A stretch of DNA of 64,000 bases from positions 1 through 64,000 of the forward strand of contig NZ_RQUX01000003.1 in assembly GCF_003992115.1 (NCBI RefSeq), written 5' to 3'. This document shows positions 1-8,048 of this stretch, piece by piece. A program made the position numbers and the translations under genes. Positions within the stretch are counted from its first letter, which is position 1, and every line of letters begins with the position of its first letter. Origin of the DNA: Veillonella ratti. GTDB taxonomy: Bacteria; Bacillota; Negativicutes; Veillonellales; Veillonellaceae. The notes under the pieces are model-generated. The model was given only the letters and a program-made list of their open reading frames with translations. It was not told the DNA's origin and searched no databases.

Positions 1-39
1 ATTTGAAGGACAAAATAAAAAAATAATAATTTTTCTATA

Positions 40-72
40 AAAAAAGGCGATGAAAATTCATCGCTTTTTTTA
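40..72. terminator. Rho-independent terminator, probably bidirectional
   Basis: A perfect GCGATGA / TCATCGC stem (47-53 with 58-64) closes a four-base AAAT loop. It has an A-run on the left and a T-run on the right, so it could end transcripts in either direction. The gene it serves lies outside the window on the left or is the decayed sequence to the right. Confidence 0.6.
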
Positions 73-155
73 AATTAAATTTAGCACATAAACATAAGGA
101 ATTTAACTACTTATTAATAGAAGTGGTTAATTATTCATTTAAGATTTTTTTTGAA

Positions 156-340
156 TTAGTCCCCTATTGTACTCTTCTTTTTCCGTTCTGGTTCCGGATC
201 GGCCACGATGGTATAAATGGCTATTGTTTTTGGAGCCGCTTTTTCTGCAACAGGTTCTGCTTTTACTAATTGCGGCATAGGTTCATGAGCTTACCCGTCA
301 GTTGTTGGATGAGGGACATGATGTGTTGTTGTATCAGCAA
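156..340. pseudogene. Decayed coding remnants on both strands
   Basis: Two coding-like pieces sit back to back and neither has a complete gene around it. On the minus strand, 278 to 156 reads as 40 codons beginning MPQLVKAEPV and ending KKKSTIGD before a stop, with an in-frame stop shortly upstream and no ribosome binding site seen. On the plus strand, 284-340 reads HELTRQLLDEGHDVLLYQQ, which resembles the first helix and second strand of a Rossmann-fold nucleotide-binding domain. A one-base shift would join it to an upstream Cys-Gly-Ile-Gly. I read these as leftovers of deleted genes. Chance similarity cannot be excluded for the shorter piece. Confidence 0.3.
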
Positions 341-537
341 AGCTCCCTAATCGTGTTAATACGGCGCTTAATAGTTGATAAAATCTCAATACTAAATGCC
401 ATTTAAATTTTAATGAAAATATAATGAGTAAGCAGTTATCTAGTTTATATTTTTTTATCTCCCACCCTTATGTCCGGGTGTTTTGCTACAGTAGGTATGC
501 ACCGATAATTATATGTTTAGGCGAAGGGGAGGATATT

Positions 538-726
538 ATGGAAAGAATCAAGCATTTATTTTTAATTATTGAGAATAAGCCTGAAGATGTAAAGTTTATG
601 GAACGAGTCGATTCAAAGTTGTTTATGTTTATTACATTTTTCTTTTTATTTGCATTGCCAATCGGAGGAGTATTACATGGTACATTTCACATAACAATAC
701 CAATGGATGAAATATTTTTTTGTTAG
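538..726 (+). CDS. N-terminal part of a split membrane protein
   Basis: This 62-residue frame starts at ATG 538 behind a good AGGGGAGG at 525-532; an upstream in-frame ATG at 424 has no ribosome binding site. It encodes a charged N-terminus (MERIKHLFLIIENKPEDV) and one hydrophobic segment around residues 28-45 (FMFITFFFLFALPIGG). The frame closes at a TAG just after a run of seven T at 714-720. The next frame (707-1324) continues in +1 with more membrane segments and has no ribosome binding site of its own. The two therefore look like halves of one gene broken, or switched, at the T-run. No family recognised. Confidence 0.5.
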   Translation: MERIKHLFLIIENKPEDVKFMERVDSKLFMFITFFFLFALPIGGVLHGTFHITIPMDEIFFC

Positions 727-1324
727 CGCCTCATGGGTATTGAATACGATTTGGGCACTATTTAGTAATCGGGAAGATAGTCATAATGTGAGATTCGCCA
801 TAAATTGTATATTGTGTCTGGGTAGTATACAAATTTTAGGTTCTTTTATTTTTATTTATCCCATTTATTCGCTGGTTATTCTGGTAGCTACACTTTTTTT
901 GTTACTATTTCTAAATACCTTAACCGATAGTTTGAAAAAGTATTGGGAGGATATTATTCAGTTGCGTTGGGGATTCTTTGGCTTAATGCTTTTATGCTAT
1001 GGTTTTGTCATTTATAATGAGACAGCGTATACTAGTATTCCGTATAAAATAGCTGATCCTATAACATATGCACTTGAATTATATAGTGAGTATCTTTGTT
1101 GTATTGCAATTTATATATTTCAAAAAGATGTTAAAAGCTTTTACAACGAGCAAACGGTTTTAGCACATCCGGATAGTGAGTCTGTATATGATATTGGTGA
1201 TGAACTGGGTGGGCTGAATTGTGTAATGAAATCTTTTGCTGAGAGTTTTATCCATTTTATTATGCTATTAATAGTTTGCACACAGATAGGTATTAATATC
1301 TTAGCTGAATTTATATGGAAGTAA
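707..1324 (+). CDS. C-terminal part of a split multi-pass membrane protein
   Basis: A 205-residue frame starting at ATG 707, inside the end of the preceding frame. It has about four hydrophobic segments: around residues 30-52, 52-70, 88-105 and a C-terminal one near 180-200. There is no Shine-Dalgarno sequence before ATG 707, which argues against independent initiation and for a former fusion with 538-726. Deleting one T from the T7 run would restore a single protein of about 267 residues. Codon use is more AT-rich than in the metabolic genes further right. I do not recognise the family. It could be a pseudogene, a phase-variable gene or a sequencing slip. Confidence 0.5.
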   Translation: MKYFFVSASWVLNTIWALFSNREDSHNVRFAINCILCLGSIQILGSFIFIYPIYSLVILVATLFLLLFLNTLTDSLKKYWEDIIQLRWGFFGLMLLCYGFVIYNETAYTSIPYKIADPITYALELYSEYLCCIAIYIFQKDVKSFYNEQTVLAHPDSESVYDIGDELGGLNCVMKSFAESFIHFIMLLIVCTQIGINILAEFIWK

Positions 1325-1343
1325 CATAAAAAATGTTAGGAAA

Positions 1344-1380
1344 GTAAAAACCGGCGATGAATTAACAACGTCGGTTTTAC
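1344..1380. terminator. Convergent terminator hairpin
   Basis: GTAAAAACCGGCG at 1344-1356 pairs imperfectly with CGTCGGTTTTAC at 1369-1380, giving about 11 base pairs between two convergent genes. The flanking A/T tracts fit use by both the membrane-protein gene and the lysozyme gene. Confidence 0.6.
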
Positions 1381-1412
1381 TTTACCTTAATTTTCTCTAA
1401 TTCATTATATTT

Positions 1413-2000
1413 TTACGACCACAACACATCCCCGTCAAACAGCGTTTCACCAATCCGCAGTGAATCGGTATACTGCCACATATGGGCAGACGGTAGATCG
1501 CAGGTGGTATTATACTGGGCGCACCATTTAGGGCACATGAGCTGGGTACCGTCGATGTGATGGGTCCACCAATCTAAATTGGCATACACGCCGGCATAGG
1601 CGTAACCGGCTTGCCAGGCCGTATTGATGAAGGCGCTGCAACGGTTGGTGATTTGTTGTGTGTCCCAATAAGGGGCTTCTTCCGCATCATACCAAAGGCC
1701 CATGGTCAGTCTTGCAGGGACGAGGCCGCAGTCATTTAAGATATGGGTGGCAAAAGCGGCTTCTTCGATGGCATCATTGCAGTTTTGCGCATATGAATAA
1801 TAGTATACGTCAATGCTTATGCCTGCATTTAAGGCTCCGTTTACATTACGATAAAATTGACTATCCAAATGCCCGCGCCCATAGCCAAGGCGTATGATGG
1901 CAAATTCGATGCCTGCGTCACGTACCTCTTGCCAATTTACAATGCCATTATGTTCGCTCACGTCAATCCCGTAGTGTCTATTTAATTGATTCATTTTCAT
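1413..2000 (-). CDS. GH25 family lysozyme (endolysin-like muramidase)
   Basis: A 195-residue single-domain protein of glycoside hydrolase family 25, which cleaves the N-acetylmuramic acid to N-acetylglucosamine bond of peptidoglycan. The family signature is visible: GIDVSEHNG near the N-terminus (Asp13), WYDAEE in the centre (Asp105, Glu107 as likely catalytic acids), and a C-terminal MWQYT strand. There is no signal peptide, cell-wall-binding repeat or membrane segment, so export would need a holin or another route. This resembles phage endolysins. An AAGGAG lies at 2015-2020, rather far (14 bases) from the chosen ATG. It lies 83 bases downstream of a sigma-like gene on the same strand and probably shares its transcript. 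Confidence 0.85.
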   Translation of the reverse strand: MKMNQLNRHYGIDVSEHNGIVNWQEVRDAGIEFAIIRLGYGRGHLDSQFYRNVNGALNAGISIDVYYYSYAQNCNDAIEEAAFATHILNDCGLVPARLTMGLWYDAEEAPYWDTQQITNRCSAFINTAWQAGYAYAGVYANLDWWTHHIDGTQLMCPKWCAQYNTTCDLPSAHMWQYTDSLRIGETLFDGDVLWS

Positions 2001-2083
2001 AGTATCTTTCGTATCTCCTTAGTATCGTATTTATAATTTATATATATTTATATTTATTTGTAGAAATTCATTGTTATTCATAG

Positions 2084-2695
2084 TTATTTATTCTGTTCTT
2101 CGTTAAAAAGCACGGTCAATGCTGCTAATGCTCGATGTTTATGTTGCTGCATGGCCTGTCGGCTGATGCCGTGTTGTTTGGCCAGTTGAGCCAGGGGAAT
2201 GTTCTCAATATAATAAGCATAGAGTAGTTTTTGTTGCTGTGGCATGAGTCGCTTGAAGGCTCGTGCTACGGCTTTTTTATTTGCATTAGCTAAAGCTATT
2301 GTTTCGGCACTGTCGGAAGGGGCTAAGATATCCTCAAACGTCATGGTTTTATTGTCCCCGTCAGTAGATTGATCCATAATAAAAGTTTCCCGCTGCCATT
2401 GTTTCCTAAGTTTTCGAAACGCATTGTATTGACCGTATTTAATCCGACTTTTGACAAAACCGGAGAAGGGGACGTCGCCGTTAATGTCGTATTCTTTGAC
2501 GGCCCTAATGAACACTTCCCACAGTAAGCTTTCCATATCATTGGCTTCACATTGTACGGCGCTCACATGAGCGTACTTGTGAATAAGTCCTTCGTATTTG
2601 CGACATAATGCTTTAAGAGCGGCCTGATTATTTTGCTGAGCTGCGTTAATAGTCGCCATTAATTGATTATCGCTCCATGCTACATTAGGAGTCAT
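2084..2695 (-). CDS. Sigma-70 family RNA polymerase sigma factor
   Basis: A 203-residue two-domain protein. Residues about 28-100 resemble sigma region 2: an LIHKYA core, an acidic DMESLLWEVFIRAVKEYD helix and a basic FRKLRKQWQRE helix. Residues about 143-195 form a region 4 helix-turn-helix (IPLAQLAKQHGISRQAMQQHKHRALAAL). Length and layout fit small alternative sigma factors of the SigH/TcdR/UviA type rather than a housekeeping sigma. A GAGG site lies just upstream of the ATG. The GH25 lysozyme gene follows on the same strand, so a link to lysis or release of a product is possible. That is inference, and its target promoters are unknown. Confidence 0.75.
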   Translation of the reverse strand: MTPNVAWSDNQLMATINAAQQNNQAALKALCRKYEGLIHKYAHVSAVQCEANDMESLLWEVFIRAVKEYDINGDVPFSGFVKSRIKYGQYNAFRKLRKQWQRETFIMDQSTDGDNKTMTFEDILAPSDSAETIALANANKKAVARAFKRLMPQQQKLLYAYYIENIPLAQLAKQHGISRQAMQQHKHRALAALTVLFNEEQNK

Positions 2696-3270
2696 AGTAA
2701 AAACCTCTTTTCCTTATACGTTTAAACTAAAGATTTCCTCGAGGATGTTTCATTTTTAAATTTTGCAGCCTGCTATTACAAACTAATTTGTTGAAACGTG
2801 TATTGCAATCACGAGTCTTAGTATAGTAAAGTGGCGGTTTTCAAGCAAATCCGGGGAAAACTCGAAAAAGTTTACCACTTATGAATCTTGATTTATTGCG
2901 TGCCAAGGTATAGAGTAGAGCATGTCGGTAATATGTCTGATTTTTTCATAATTACAGTTTTATAATGACTAATAAATGATGATATTAGTACGCTATTTTT
3001 TGCGAAAATATATCGGGTTTGAAGAATCGGTAGTTGGGGGCAAGTAAATCCATTAGAATAGCGTAGTAACGCAAGTATTAAGTGTAGCGCATTTTAAATG
3101 GATACGCTGATTAGGAATAAGGCGGCTAAGTATTTTGACAAAAAAGAGACCATTTGACAGATTCTATTCTTGTTTATTGCTAAGAGTATGTATTTTTTCG
3201 TTAATAAGGATTTTTCAAATTTAAATTAATTGACCACGGGGATTTATCGTTATAGGGGAGTGTTGTATAT
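2696..3270 (+). other. 575-base intergenic region with structured segment
   Basis: No convincing gene is visible here. It holds palindromes GTTTAAAC (2720-2727) and TCCTCGAGGA (2736-2745) near the sigma gene promoter side. An imperfect long stem pairs ATCCATT..AGCG (3048-3063) with CGCATTTTAAATGGAT (3088-3103) and encloses a GCGT/ACGC hairpin. Two TTGACA boxes (3135-3140 and 3154-3159) lie upstream of the orphan gene at 3271 and may be promoter elements, but I see no well-spaced -10 partner. Confidence 0.35.
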
Positions 3271-4335
3271 ATGGCGGAAAATGACACGTATACTTCGATC
3301 GAGCGAACGTATTGTATTGATGCCGGTAAAGATTTTATAATTCCACAGTATCTTAATTTCTTTCTGTGTATTTTGGAGGAGCGGTTGCAGGAGTCGTTGC
3401 TCGATACCGCGCCCATAGATTCTGTAATGAAGCCTTTTAATGAAGGATACATGCTCTTGGTGGAGTATTTGAAATTAAATATATTTTCCAGGCGGCATGC
3501 AGATAAAATCGTGGATATGTTCAACGATGGTTATATGAAGGCCATGGATCCTGAATTGCTTTGGGAGGAAGAAGAATATGCGGATTATGTCGAAGATGCC
3601 CATATCATTATTTCTAAAATCTGCCATTTAGTACATTATGAGCAGCGTTATACCTGTCTTACTCATAATCGGTACTCCATGTTAGCCCCATTTTCCCTGC
3701 ATGATTTGATCAATGCTACCAGACTTAGTAATAAAGAAATGACCTGCAAATCTAAAGAGAGGCGGGAGTTTACGTATGGTCGTATTTATCTCAAGGGATG
3801 TCGGCGTATCATACGCGATATCAATGTCGCTTTAGTGAATTTTGGCTATAAAGAATTGTCCTCGCCGTTCCAAATTTTATTATGCCGAACTATGGATTTG
3901 TATGACATAGTAGAGCGTTTGAAGAACATGGTAAGCTACATTGAAGTTTCGAAAAAGATTCCACGGCCTTACATACGTCGTGAAATGGAATCGGTGCATC
4001 AGTCTTTTCATGCCTTTGAAGCCGCCTTTTTGAATGCGTTTTCACAACAAGCGACCAAGAGCGATGTACCCGTGGGTATTAATAATCAGTCACATCAAGG
4101 CGGACCGACGTCTCTTAATTCACAACCTCATAAAGTAAAAGTGGCACGAGTTTTGAAAAGTTTAGCCGTCAACTTGGCTTCGCTCCGTTGGGGCCTGTAT
4201 TTTCTCACACTTAATTACGGCAGCGGTTATATTAATCAATTTGGCGAACTGGCAATCAAAAAAGGAAATGTGAAAAATAGAGCTGCCGGTAGAATACAAA
4301 AACGGATAGTGCAAACCTCTTGCACTATCAGCTAA
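3271..4335 (+). CDS. Hypothetical protein, 354 residues
   Basis: No family recognised. ATG 3271 follows AGGGGAG at ideal spacing, so translation is likely. The protein is predicted soluble and mostly helical. It is acidic in the first third (a WEEEEYADYVEDAH stretch near residue 95) and basic at the C-terminus (KKGNVKNRAAGRIQKR). It has scattered Cys and His but no recognisable metal motif. A low-complexity linker rich in Asn, Gln, Ser and His (residues about 272-292) separates a C-terminal segment with ASLRWGLYFL. It stands alone between a long intergenic region and the FMN riboswitch, and a perfect hairpin overlaps its last codons. It is probably lineage-specific. Confidence 0.55.
   Translation: MAENDTYTSIERTYCIDAGKDFIIPQYLNFFLCILEERLQESLLDTAPIDSVMKPFNEGYMLLVEYLKLNIFSRRHADKIVDMFNDGYMKAMDPELLWEEEEYADYVEDAHIIISKICHLVHYEQRYTCLTHNRYSMLAPFSLHDLINATRLSNKEMTCKSKERREFTYGRIYLKGCRRIIRDINVALVNFGYKELSSPFQILLCRTMDLYDIVERLKNMVSYIEVSKKIPRPYIRREMESVHQSFHAFEAAFLNAFSQQATKSDVPVGINNQSHQGGPTSLNSQPHKVKVARVLKSLAVNLASLRWGLYFLTLNYGSGYINQFGELAIKKGNVKNRAAGRIQKRIVQTSCTIS
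4305..4329 (+). other. Perfect hairpin overlapping the 3' end of a coding frame
   Basis: GATAGTGCAA at 4305-4314 and TTGCACTATC at 4320-4329 form a 10-base-pair stem with a five-base loop, ending just before the stop codon of the 3271 gene. No T-run follows, so a Rho-independent terminator is doubtful. A TATAAT (4343-4348), possibly the riboflavin operon -10, lies just downstream. Confidence 0.4.
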
Positions 4336-4423
4336 ATGATAGTATAATCAACTATAGAAAAGATGCTCGATTTGATACTAATTAGATTCGGAAGAGTCAT
4401 CTTAAATAATTATATATAGATAG

Positions 4424-4550
4424 TCTTTGAGGCAAGGTGCGGAATGTAAGCATTCCAATTCCTGACCGGCGGTCATAGTCCGCAAGCTCTGAAATGGGTT
4501 GACTCGGTGCGATTCCGAGACCGACAGTATAGTCTGGATGGGAAAAGACA
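4424..4550 (+). promoter_or_regulatory. FMN riboswitch (RFN element)
   Basis: The conserved core is visible: a 5' TCTTTGAGGCAAGGTG, the GACCGGCGGTCATAGTCCGC block, a TTGACTCGGTGCGATTCCGA arm, and the 3' CCGACAGTATAGTCTGGATG GGAAAAGA. The outer TCTTT/AAAGA ends can pair as P1. It sits in front of ribD and is followed by an intrinsic terminator at 4685-4713. The expected behaviour is termination when FMN binds, the usual mechanism for this family in Firmicutes. Confidence 0.95.
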
Positions 4551-4684
4551 CGCTATACGTTTGCGTTTTAATTAAGCTGTTAGGATTCAAGGCGTTTGCC
4601 TTATGATTTGCTGTGAATCAATTAGAGGTAATTGAAGGCTTTCAGCAATTTTAAACAATAAACGATATATAACGTAAATAACTC

Positions 4685-4713
4685 AAGGACTATAGATACT
4701 ATAGTCCTTTTTT
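4685..4713 (+). terminator. Riboswitch expression-platform terminator
   Basis: AAGGACTATAG (4685-4695) and CTATAGTCCTT (4699-4709) make a perfect 11-base-pair stem with a three-base loop, followed by a run of six T. It lies between the FMN aptamer and the ribD ribosome binding site (TTAGGAG at 4715-4721), where an attenuator is expected. Confidence 0.88.
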
Positions 4714-4734
4714 GTTAGGAGTTGAGTTCATAAT

Positions 4735-6000
4735 ATGAGAGATGAACAATATACGGGGAAGCCGCAGACAGCTGAATATGAACAAGATAAGCAGTATATG
4801 TTGCGGGCATTAACGTTGGCCAAGCGGGCGACCGGTTTTACACATCCTAATCCTATGGTGGGCGCGGTGGTTGTGAAAAACGGTAAAATCATCGGCGAAG
4901 GGTATCATCAAAAAGCCGGCGAGGCTCATGCCGAGGTACATGCTCTAAAGGCAGCCGGTGAAAACGCCAATGGGGCGACACTTTATGTAACGCTCGAACC
5001 TTGTGCGCATTACGGCAAAACACCGCCTTGTGCGAAGCGTGTTATCGAAGCGGGCATTAAACGGGTTGTAGTTGGTTTAATTGATCCGAATCCGTTGGTT
5101 GCCGGTAAAGGTATTAAGATGATTCGCGAGGCGGGGATTGAAGTAACTACCGGAATCCTCGAAAAGGAATGCGCTAAACTGGTGGAAGGTTTTCTGACAT
5201 TTATAAAGACGGGCAAGCCTTTTGTCACCTTGAAGTCGGCCATGTCGCTGGACGGTAAGATTGCCACGCGAACCGGTCATTCACAGTGGATTACGAATGA
5301 AACGGCACGCATGGACGGGCATAAACTTCGAGCCCTTCATGATGCGATTTTAACCGGTATCGGCACGGTATTGAGTGATAATCCGAGTCTTAATTGCCGT
5401 TGGCAACCGGAAGACGTCAATGAGTATGCAGTTCATCAGCCGGACGTAATTGTTCTCGACAGCATGGGCCGTACACCAACGGATGCCAATATATTTAAAC
5501 AAATAAATCGTAAAGTATATATCTTCGTAAGCTCAAAGTGTGAAGCATCTCGTATTAATGAACTGGAAAAGGCCGGTGCACAAGTGGTTATCTTGGCTGA
5601 TACGACTAATACGACTGACACGCTTGGCACGACTGACACGCATGACACTGATGATGCTTCGGCGATAAAACAATCCGGAGCAACAAAAGCGCAACTACCG
5701 ATTGAAGAGATTTTAACAAAATTGGCTGAACTTGGTTTTACTTCGGTCCTCGTTGAGGGCGGCAGTCAGGTTATTGCCTCATTTGTGGAAGCACGAGCTT
5801 TTGACAAAATCGTAACTTATATCGGGAACACCATAATTGGTGGTCAGGCAGCTTTAGGTGCCATCAGCGGTACGGGCATTGATCAATTGGCCGACGGTGT
5901 TGATTTAGTCTTTGAATCGGTTGAAATTTTAGCTAATAATATACGAATTGAAACATATTTAGCAGGAAGGAGCGGTGCCTATGTTCACGGGGATTATTGA
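4735..6000 (+). CDS. ribD: Bifunctional riboflavin deaminase/reductase RibD
   Basis: Catalyses the deamination and the following ribosyl reduction of the pyrimidine intermediate in riboflavin synthesis. The N-terminal cytidine-deaminase-like zinc domain shows HAE (residues 65-67) and PCAHYGKTPPC (Cys90, Cys99). The C-terminal NADPH-dependent reductase domain starts near residue 158 (KPFVTLKSAMSLDGKIAT) and includes the VEGGSQV motif. At 421 residues it is longer than usual. Much of the excess is a Thr/Asp-rich low-complexity stretch (residues about 289-315) from a repetitive ACTGACACG-like DNA segment inside the reductase domain. It is the first gene of the FMN-riboswitch operon and overlaps ribE. 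Confidence 0.95.
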   Translation: MRDEQYTGKPQTAEYEQDKQYMLRALTLAKRATGFTHPNPMVGAVVVKNGKIIGEGYHQKAGEAHAEVHALKAAGENANGATLYVTLEPCAHYGKTPPCAKRVIEAGIKRVVVGLIDPNPLVAGKGIKMIREAGIEVTTGILEKECAKLVEGFLTFIKTGKPFVTLKSAMSLDGKIATRTGHSQWITNETARMDGHKLRALHDAILTGIGTVLSDNPSLNCRWQPEDVNEYAVHQPDVIVLDSMGRTPTDANIFKQINRKVYIFVSSKCEASRINELEKAGAQVVILADTTNTTDTLGTTDTHDTDDASAIKQSGATKAQLPIEEILTKLAELGFTSVLVEGGSQVIASFVEARAFDKIVTYIGNTIIGGQAALGAISGTGIDQLADGVDLVFESVEILANNIRIETYLAGRSGAYVHGDY

Positions 6001-6682
6001 AGAAGTGGGTCATGTGGTCAGCGCTCAACGGAATGCGCAAGCCATGCGACTCACCATTGCGGGTGACGTGATTTTTTCAGATATGAAAATCGGTGATTCC
6101 ATTGCGGTTAACGGTGTTTGCCTTACCGTAACATCCTTTGCGGGCAAGCAGTTCGTAGCCGATGTTATGCCGGAATCGGTGAATATGACGACGTTTTCTA
6201 AATTTACATCCGGCCAGCCGGTTAATTTGGAACGAGCCATGGCGTCAAACGGGCGCTTCGGTGGCCACATGGTAGCTGGTCACGTAGACGGCCAAGGGCG
6301 AATTCGTCAAATCCGTAACTTGGATAATTCGGTAGTGTTCACAATTGAGACGACACCCGATGTATTGGACTATATTATTTATAAGGGCTCTATCGCTGTT
6401 GACGGCGCCAGTCTTACCGTTTCCAAACGAGAGAGCACGTATTTTGAAATATCCATCATTCCTCACACCATAGCCAATACTGTATTGGCTAACGCCAAAG
6501 TGGGCACGGTAGTGAATTTAGAAACCGATATAGCCGGTCGTTACATTCGTCATTTTATGACGCTCGATAAAGAACCTAGTTCGGGTACCGGAGCAGCCAA
6601 TGCTTCGAGGGCAACCGGTGAGGCCAAGCAGGAGTCAAAGAGTTTTTCAAAAGACTGGCTCATGAGCAAAGGCTTTATCTGA
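5981..6682 (+). CDS. ribE: Riboflavin synthase alpha chain
   Basis: Dismutates two 6,7-dimethyl-8-ribityllumazine molecules to riboflavin. The canonical start MFTGIIEE is at ATG 5981, nine bases after AGGAAGGAG; an earlier in-frame GTG at 5975 is less likely. The two lumazine-binding beta-barrel repeats are visible, each with an NGVCLTV or DGASLTV segment, and the first ends with GHMVAGHVDGQG. The gene starts 20 bases inside ribD, which implies translational coupling. At 233 residues it carries a C-terminal tail of about 25 residues rich in Ser, Ala, Gly and Lys before the usual WLMSKGFI end; that tail is unusual for the family. Confidence 0.95.
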   Translation: MFTGIIEEVGHVVSAQRNAQAMRLTIAGDVIFSDMKIGDSIAVNGVCLTVTSFAGKQFVADVMPESVNMTTFSKFTSGQPVNLERAMASNGRFGGHMVAGHVDGQGRIRQIRNLDNSVVFTIETTPDVLDYIIYKGSIAVDGASLTVSKRESTYFEISIIPHTIANTVLANAKVGTVVNLETDIAGRYIRHFMTLDKEPSSGTGAANASRATGEAKQESKSFSKDWLMSKGFI

Positions 6683-6769
6683 TAAAAACAATATAATTAA
6701 CAAGCAACAAAGAACTCATAACAGTTTATTTTTATAGATTTACAATTCATGTTTTAAGGAGATGCTAGT

Positions 6770-7966
6770 ATGGCGAAAACAGTGAACACCATTGAAGAAG
6801 TATTAGAGGATATCAAGGTTGGCAAACCGGTTATTATCGTGGACGACGAAAAACGCGAAAACGAAGGGGACCTCATGATTGCCGCTGAATTTGCAACTAT
6901 GGAAAATATCAATTTCATGGTTAAAGAAGCGCGCGGTATTGTTTGCACACCTATGAAAAAGGTTGATTTGGACGCCCTTCAAATCGGTCAAATGGTGACT
7001 AAAAATACAGATAATCACGAAACGGCTTTTACCGTAAGTGTTGACCATGTGGATACGACGACCGGTGTTTCGCCATACGAACGTGCTTTGACAATTCGTG
7101 CGTTGGTTGACGGTAAAGCTCGTCCGGAAGATTTCCGTCGCCCGGGCCACGTATTCCCATTGCAGTATAAAGAAGGTGGCGTGTTGGTTCGTCAGGGCCA
7201 TACGGAAGCATCTATTGATTTATGCCGTTTGGCAGGCCTTAAGGAAGCATCCGTTATTTGCGAAATTACCAAAGATGACGGCAACATGGCCCGTCTTGAT
7301 GATTTATTGGCATTTGCCGAAAAGCACGATTTAAAAATTGCGTCCGTTGCCGAACTTATCGAATACCGTAAATTGCACGAACCAATCATTACCTTGGCAG
7401 CTGAATCTAATTTGCCGACTGAATTTGGCGATTTCAAGATTTTTGTTTTCAAAAACTACTTGGATCACAAAGAACATTTAGCAATTGTTAAAGGTGATGT
7501 TAAAGATTTTGAAAATGTCCTCGTACGCGTTCACTCCGAATGTCTTACCGGCGATGTATTCGGTTCTAAACGTTGTGACTGCGGTGAGCAGCTTCACAAT
7601 GCTTTACGCACCATTGAAAAAGAAGGTAAGGGCGTTGTTGTGTACATGCGCCAGGAAGGTCGCGGCATCGGCTTAACCAATAAGATTAAAGCGTACGCTT
7701 TGCAGGAAAAAGGCCTCGATACGGTGGAAGCCAATGTGGAATTAGGTTTCCCGCCTGATATGCGTGAATACTCGTTGGCGGCGCAAATTATTCGTTTCTT
7801 GGGCATTAAGAGTGTAAATCTTATCACCAATAATCCAATTAAGAAAAACAGCTTGGAACACTGGGGCATTAAAGTAAATAAACGCGTTCCGGTGATTGTA
7901 AAAGCCAATAATATCAATGCCGGCTATTTACAGACAAAAAAAGAAAAAATGGGTCATTTACTATAA
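6770..7966 (+). CDS. ribBA: Bifunctional DHBP synthase / GTP cyclohydrolase II RibBA
   Basis: Supplies both starting branches of riboflavin synthesis: 3,4-dihydroxy-2-butanone 4-phosphate from ribulose 5-phosphate and the pyrimidine precursor from GTP. The RibB domain (residues 1 to about 200) shows DDEKRENEGDL and GHTEASIDLCRLAG. The RibA domain (about 205-398) shows the zinc cysteines in SECLTGDVFGSKRCDCG, then MRQEGRGIGL and the NNPIKK end. An AAGGAG ribosome binding site precedes ATG 6770. Length (398) is typical for the fused form. It lies 87 bases after ribE in the riboswitch-controlled operon. Confidence 0.96.
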   Translation: MAKTVNTIEEVLEDIKVGKPVIIVDDEKRENEGDLMIAAEFATMENINFMVKEARGIVCTPMKKVDLDALQIGQMVTKNTDNHETAFTVSVDHVDTTTGVSPYERALTIRALVDGKARPEDFRRPGHVFPLQYKEGGVLVRQGHTEASIDLCRLAGLKEASVICEITKDDGNMARLDDLLAFAEKHDLKIASVAELIEYRKLHEPIITLAAESNLPTEFGDFKIFVFKNYLDHKEHLAIVKGDVKDFENVLVRVHSECLTGDVFGSKRCDCGEQLHNALRTIEKEGKGVVVYMRQEGRGIGLTNKIKAYALQEKGLDTVEANVELGFPPDMREYSLAAQIIRFLGIKSVNLITNNPIKKNSLEHWGIKVNKRVPVIVKANNINAGYLQTKKEKMGHLL

Positions 7967-8048
7967 TTAAGATGAGCCTATTATTATAATTTAGAAGAAG
8001 TTGAAGCTTTAATTTTTAGAAAATCGCTTAGACTATTAGGAGGCTATT

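Noticed and set aside
424-537. Upstream extension of the split membrane-protein frame
   Set aside because: The ATG at 424 has no ribosome binding site, while ATG 538 has a strong AGGGGAGG at ideal distance.
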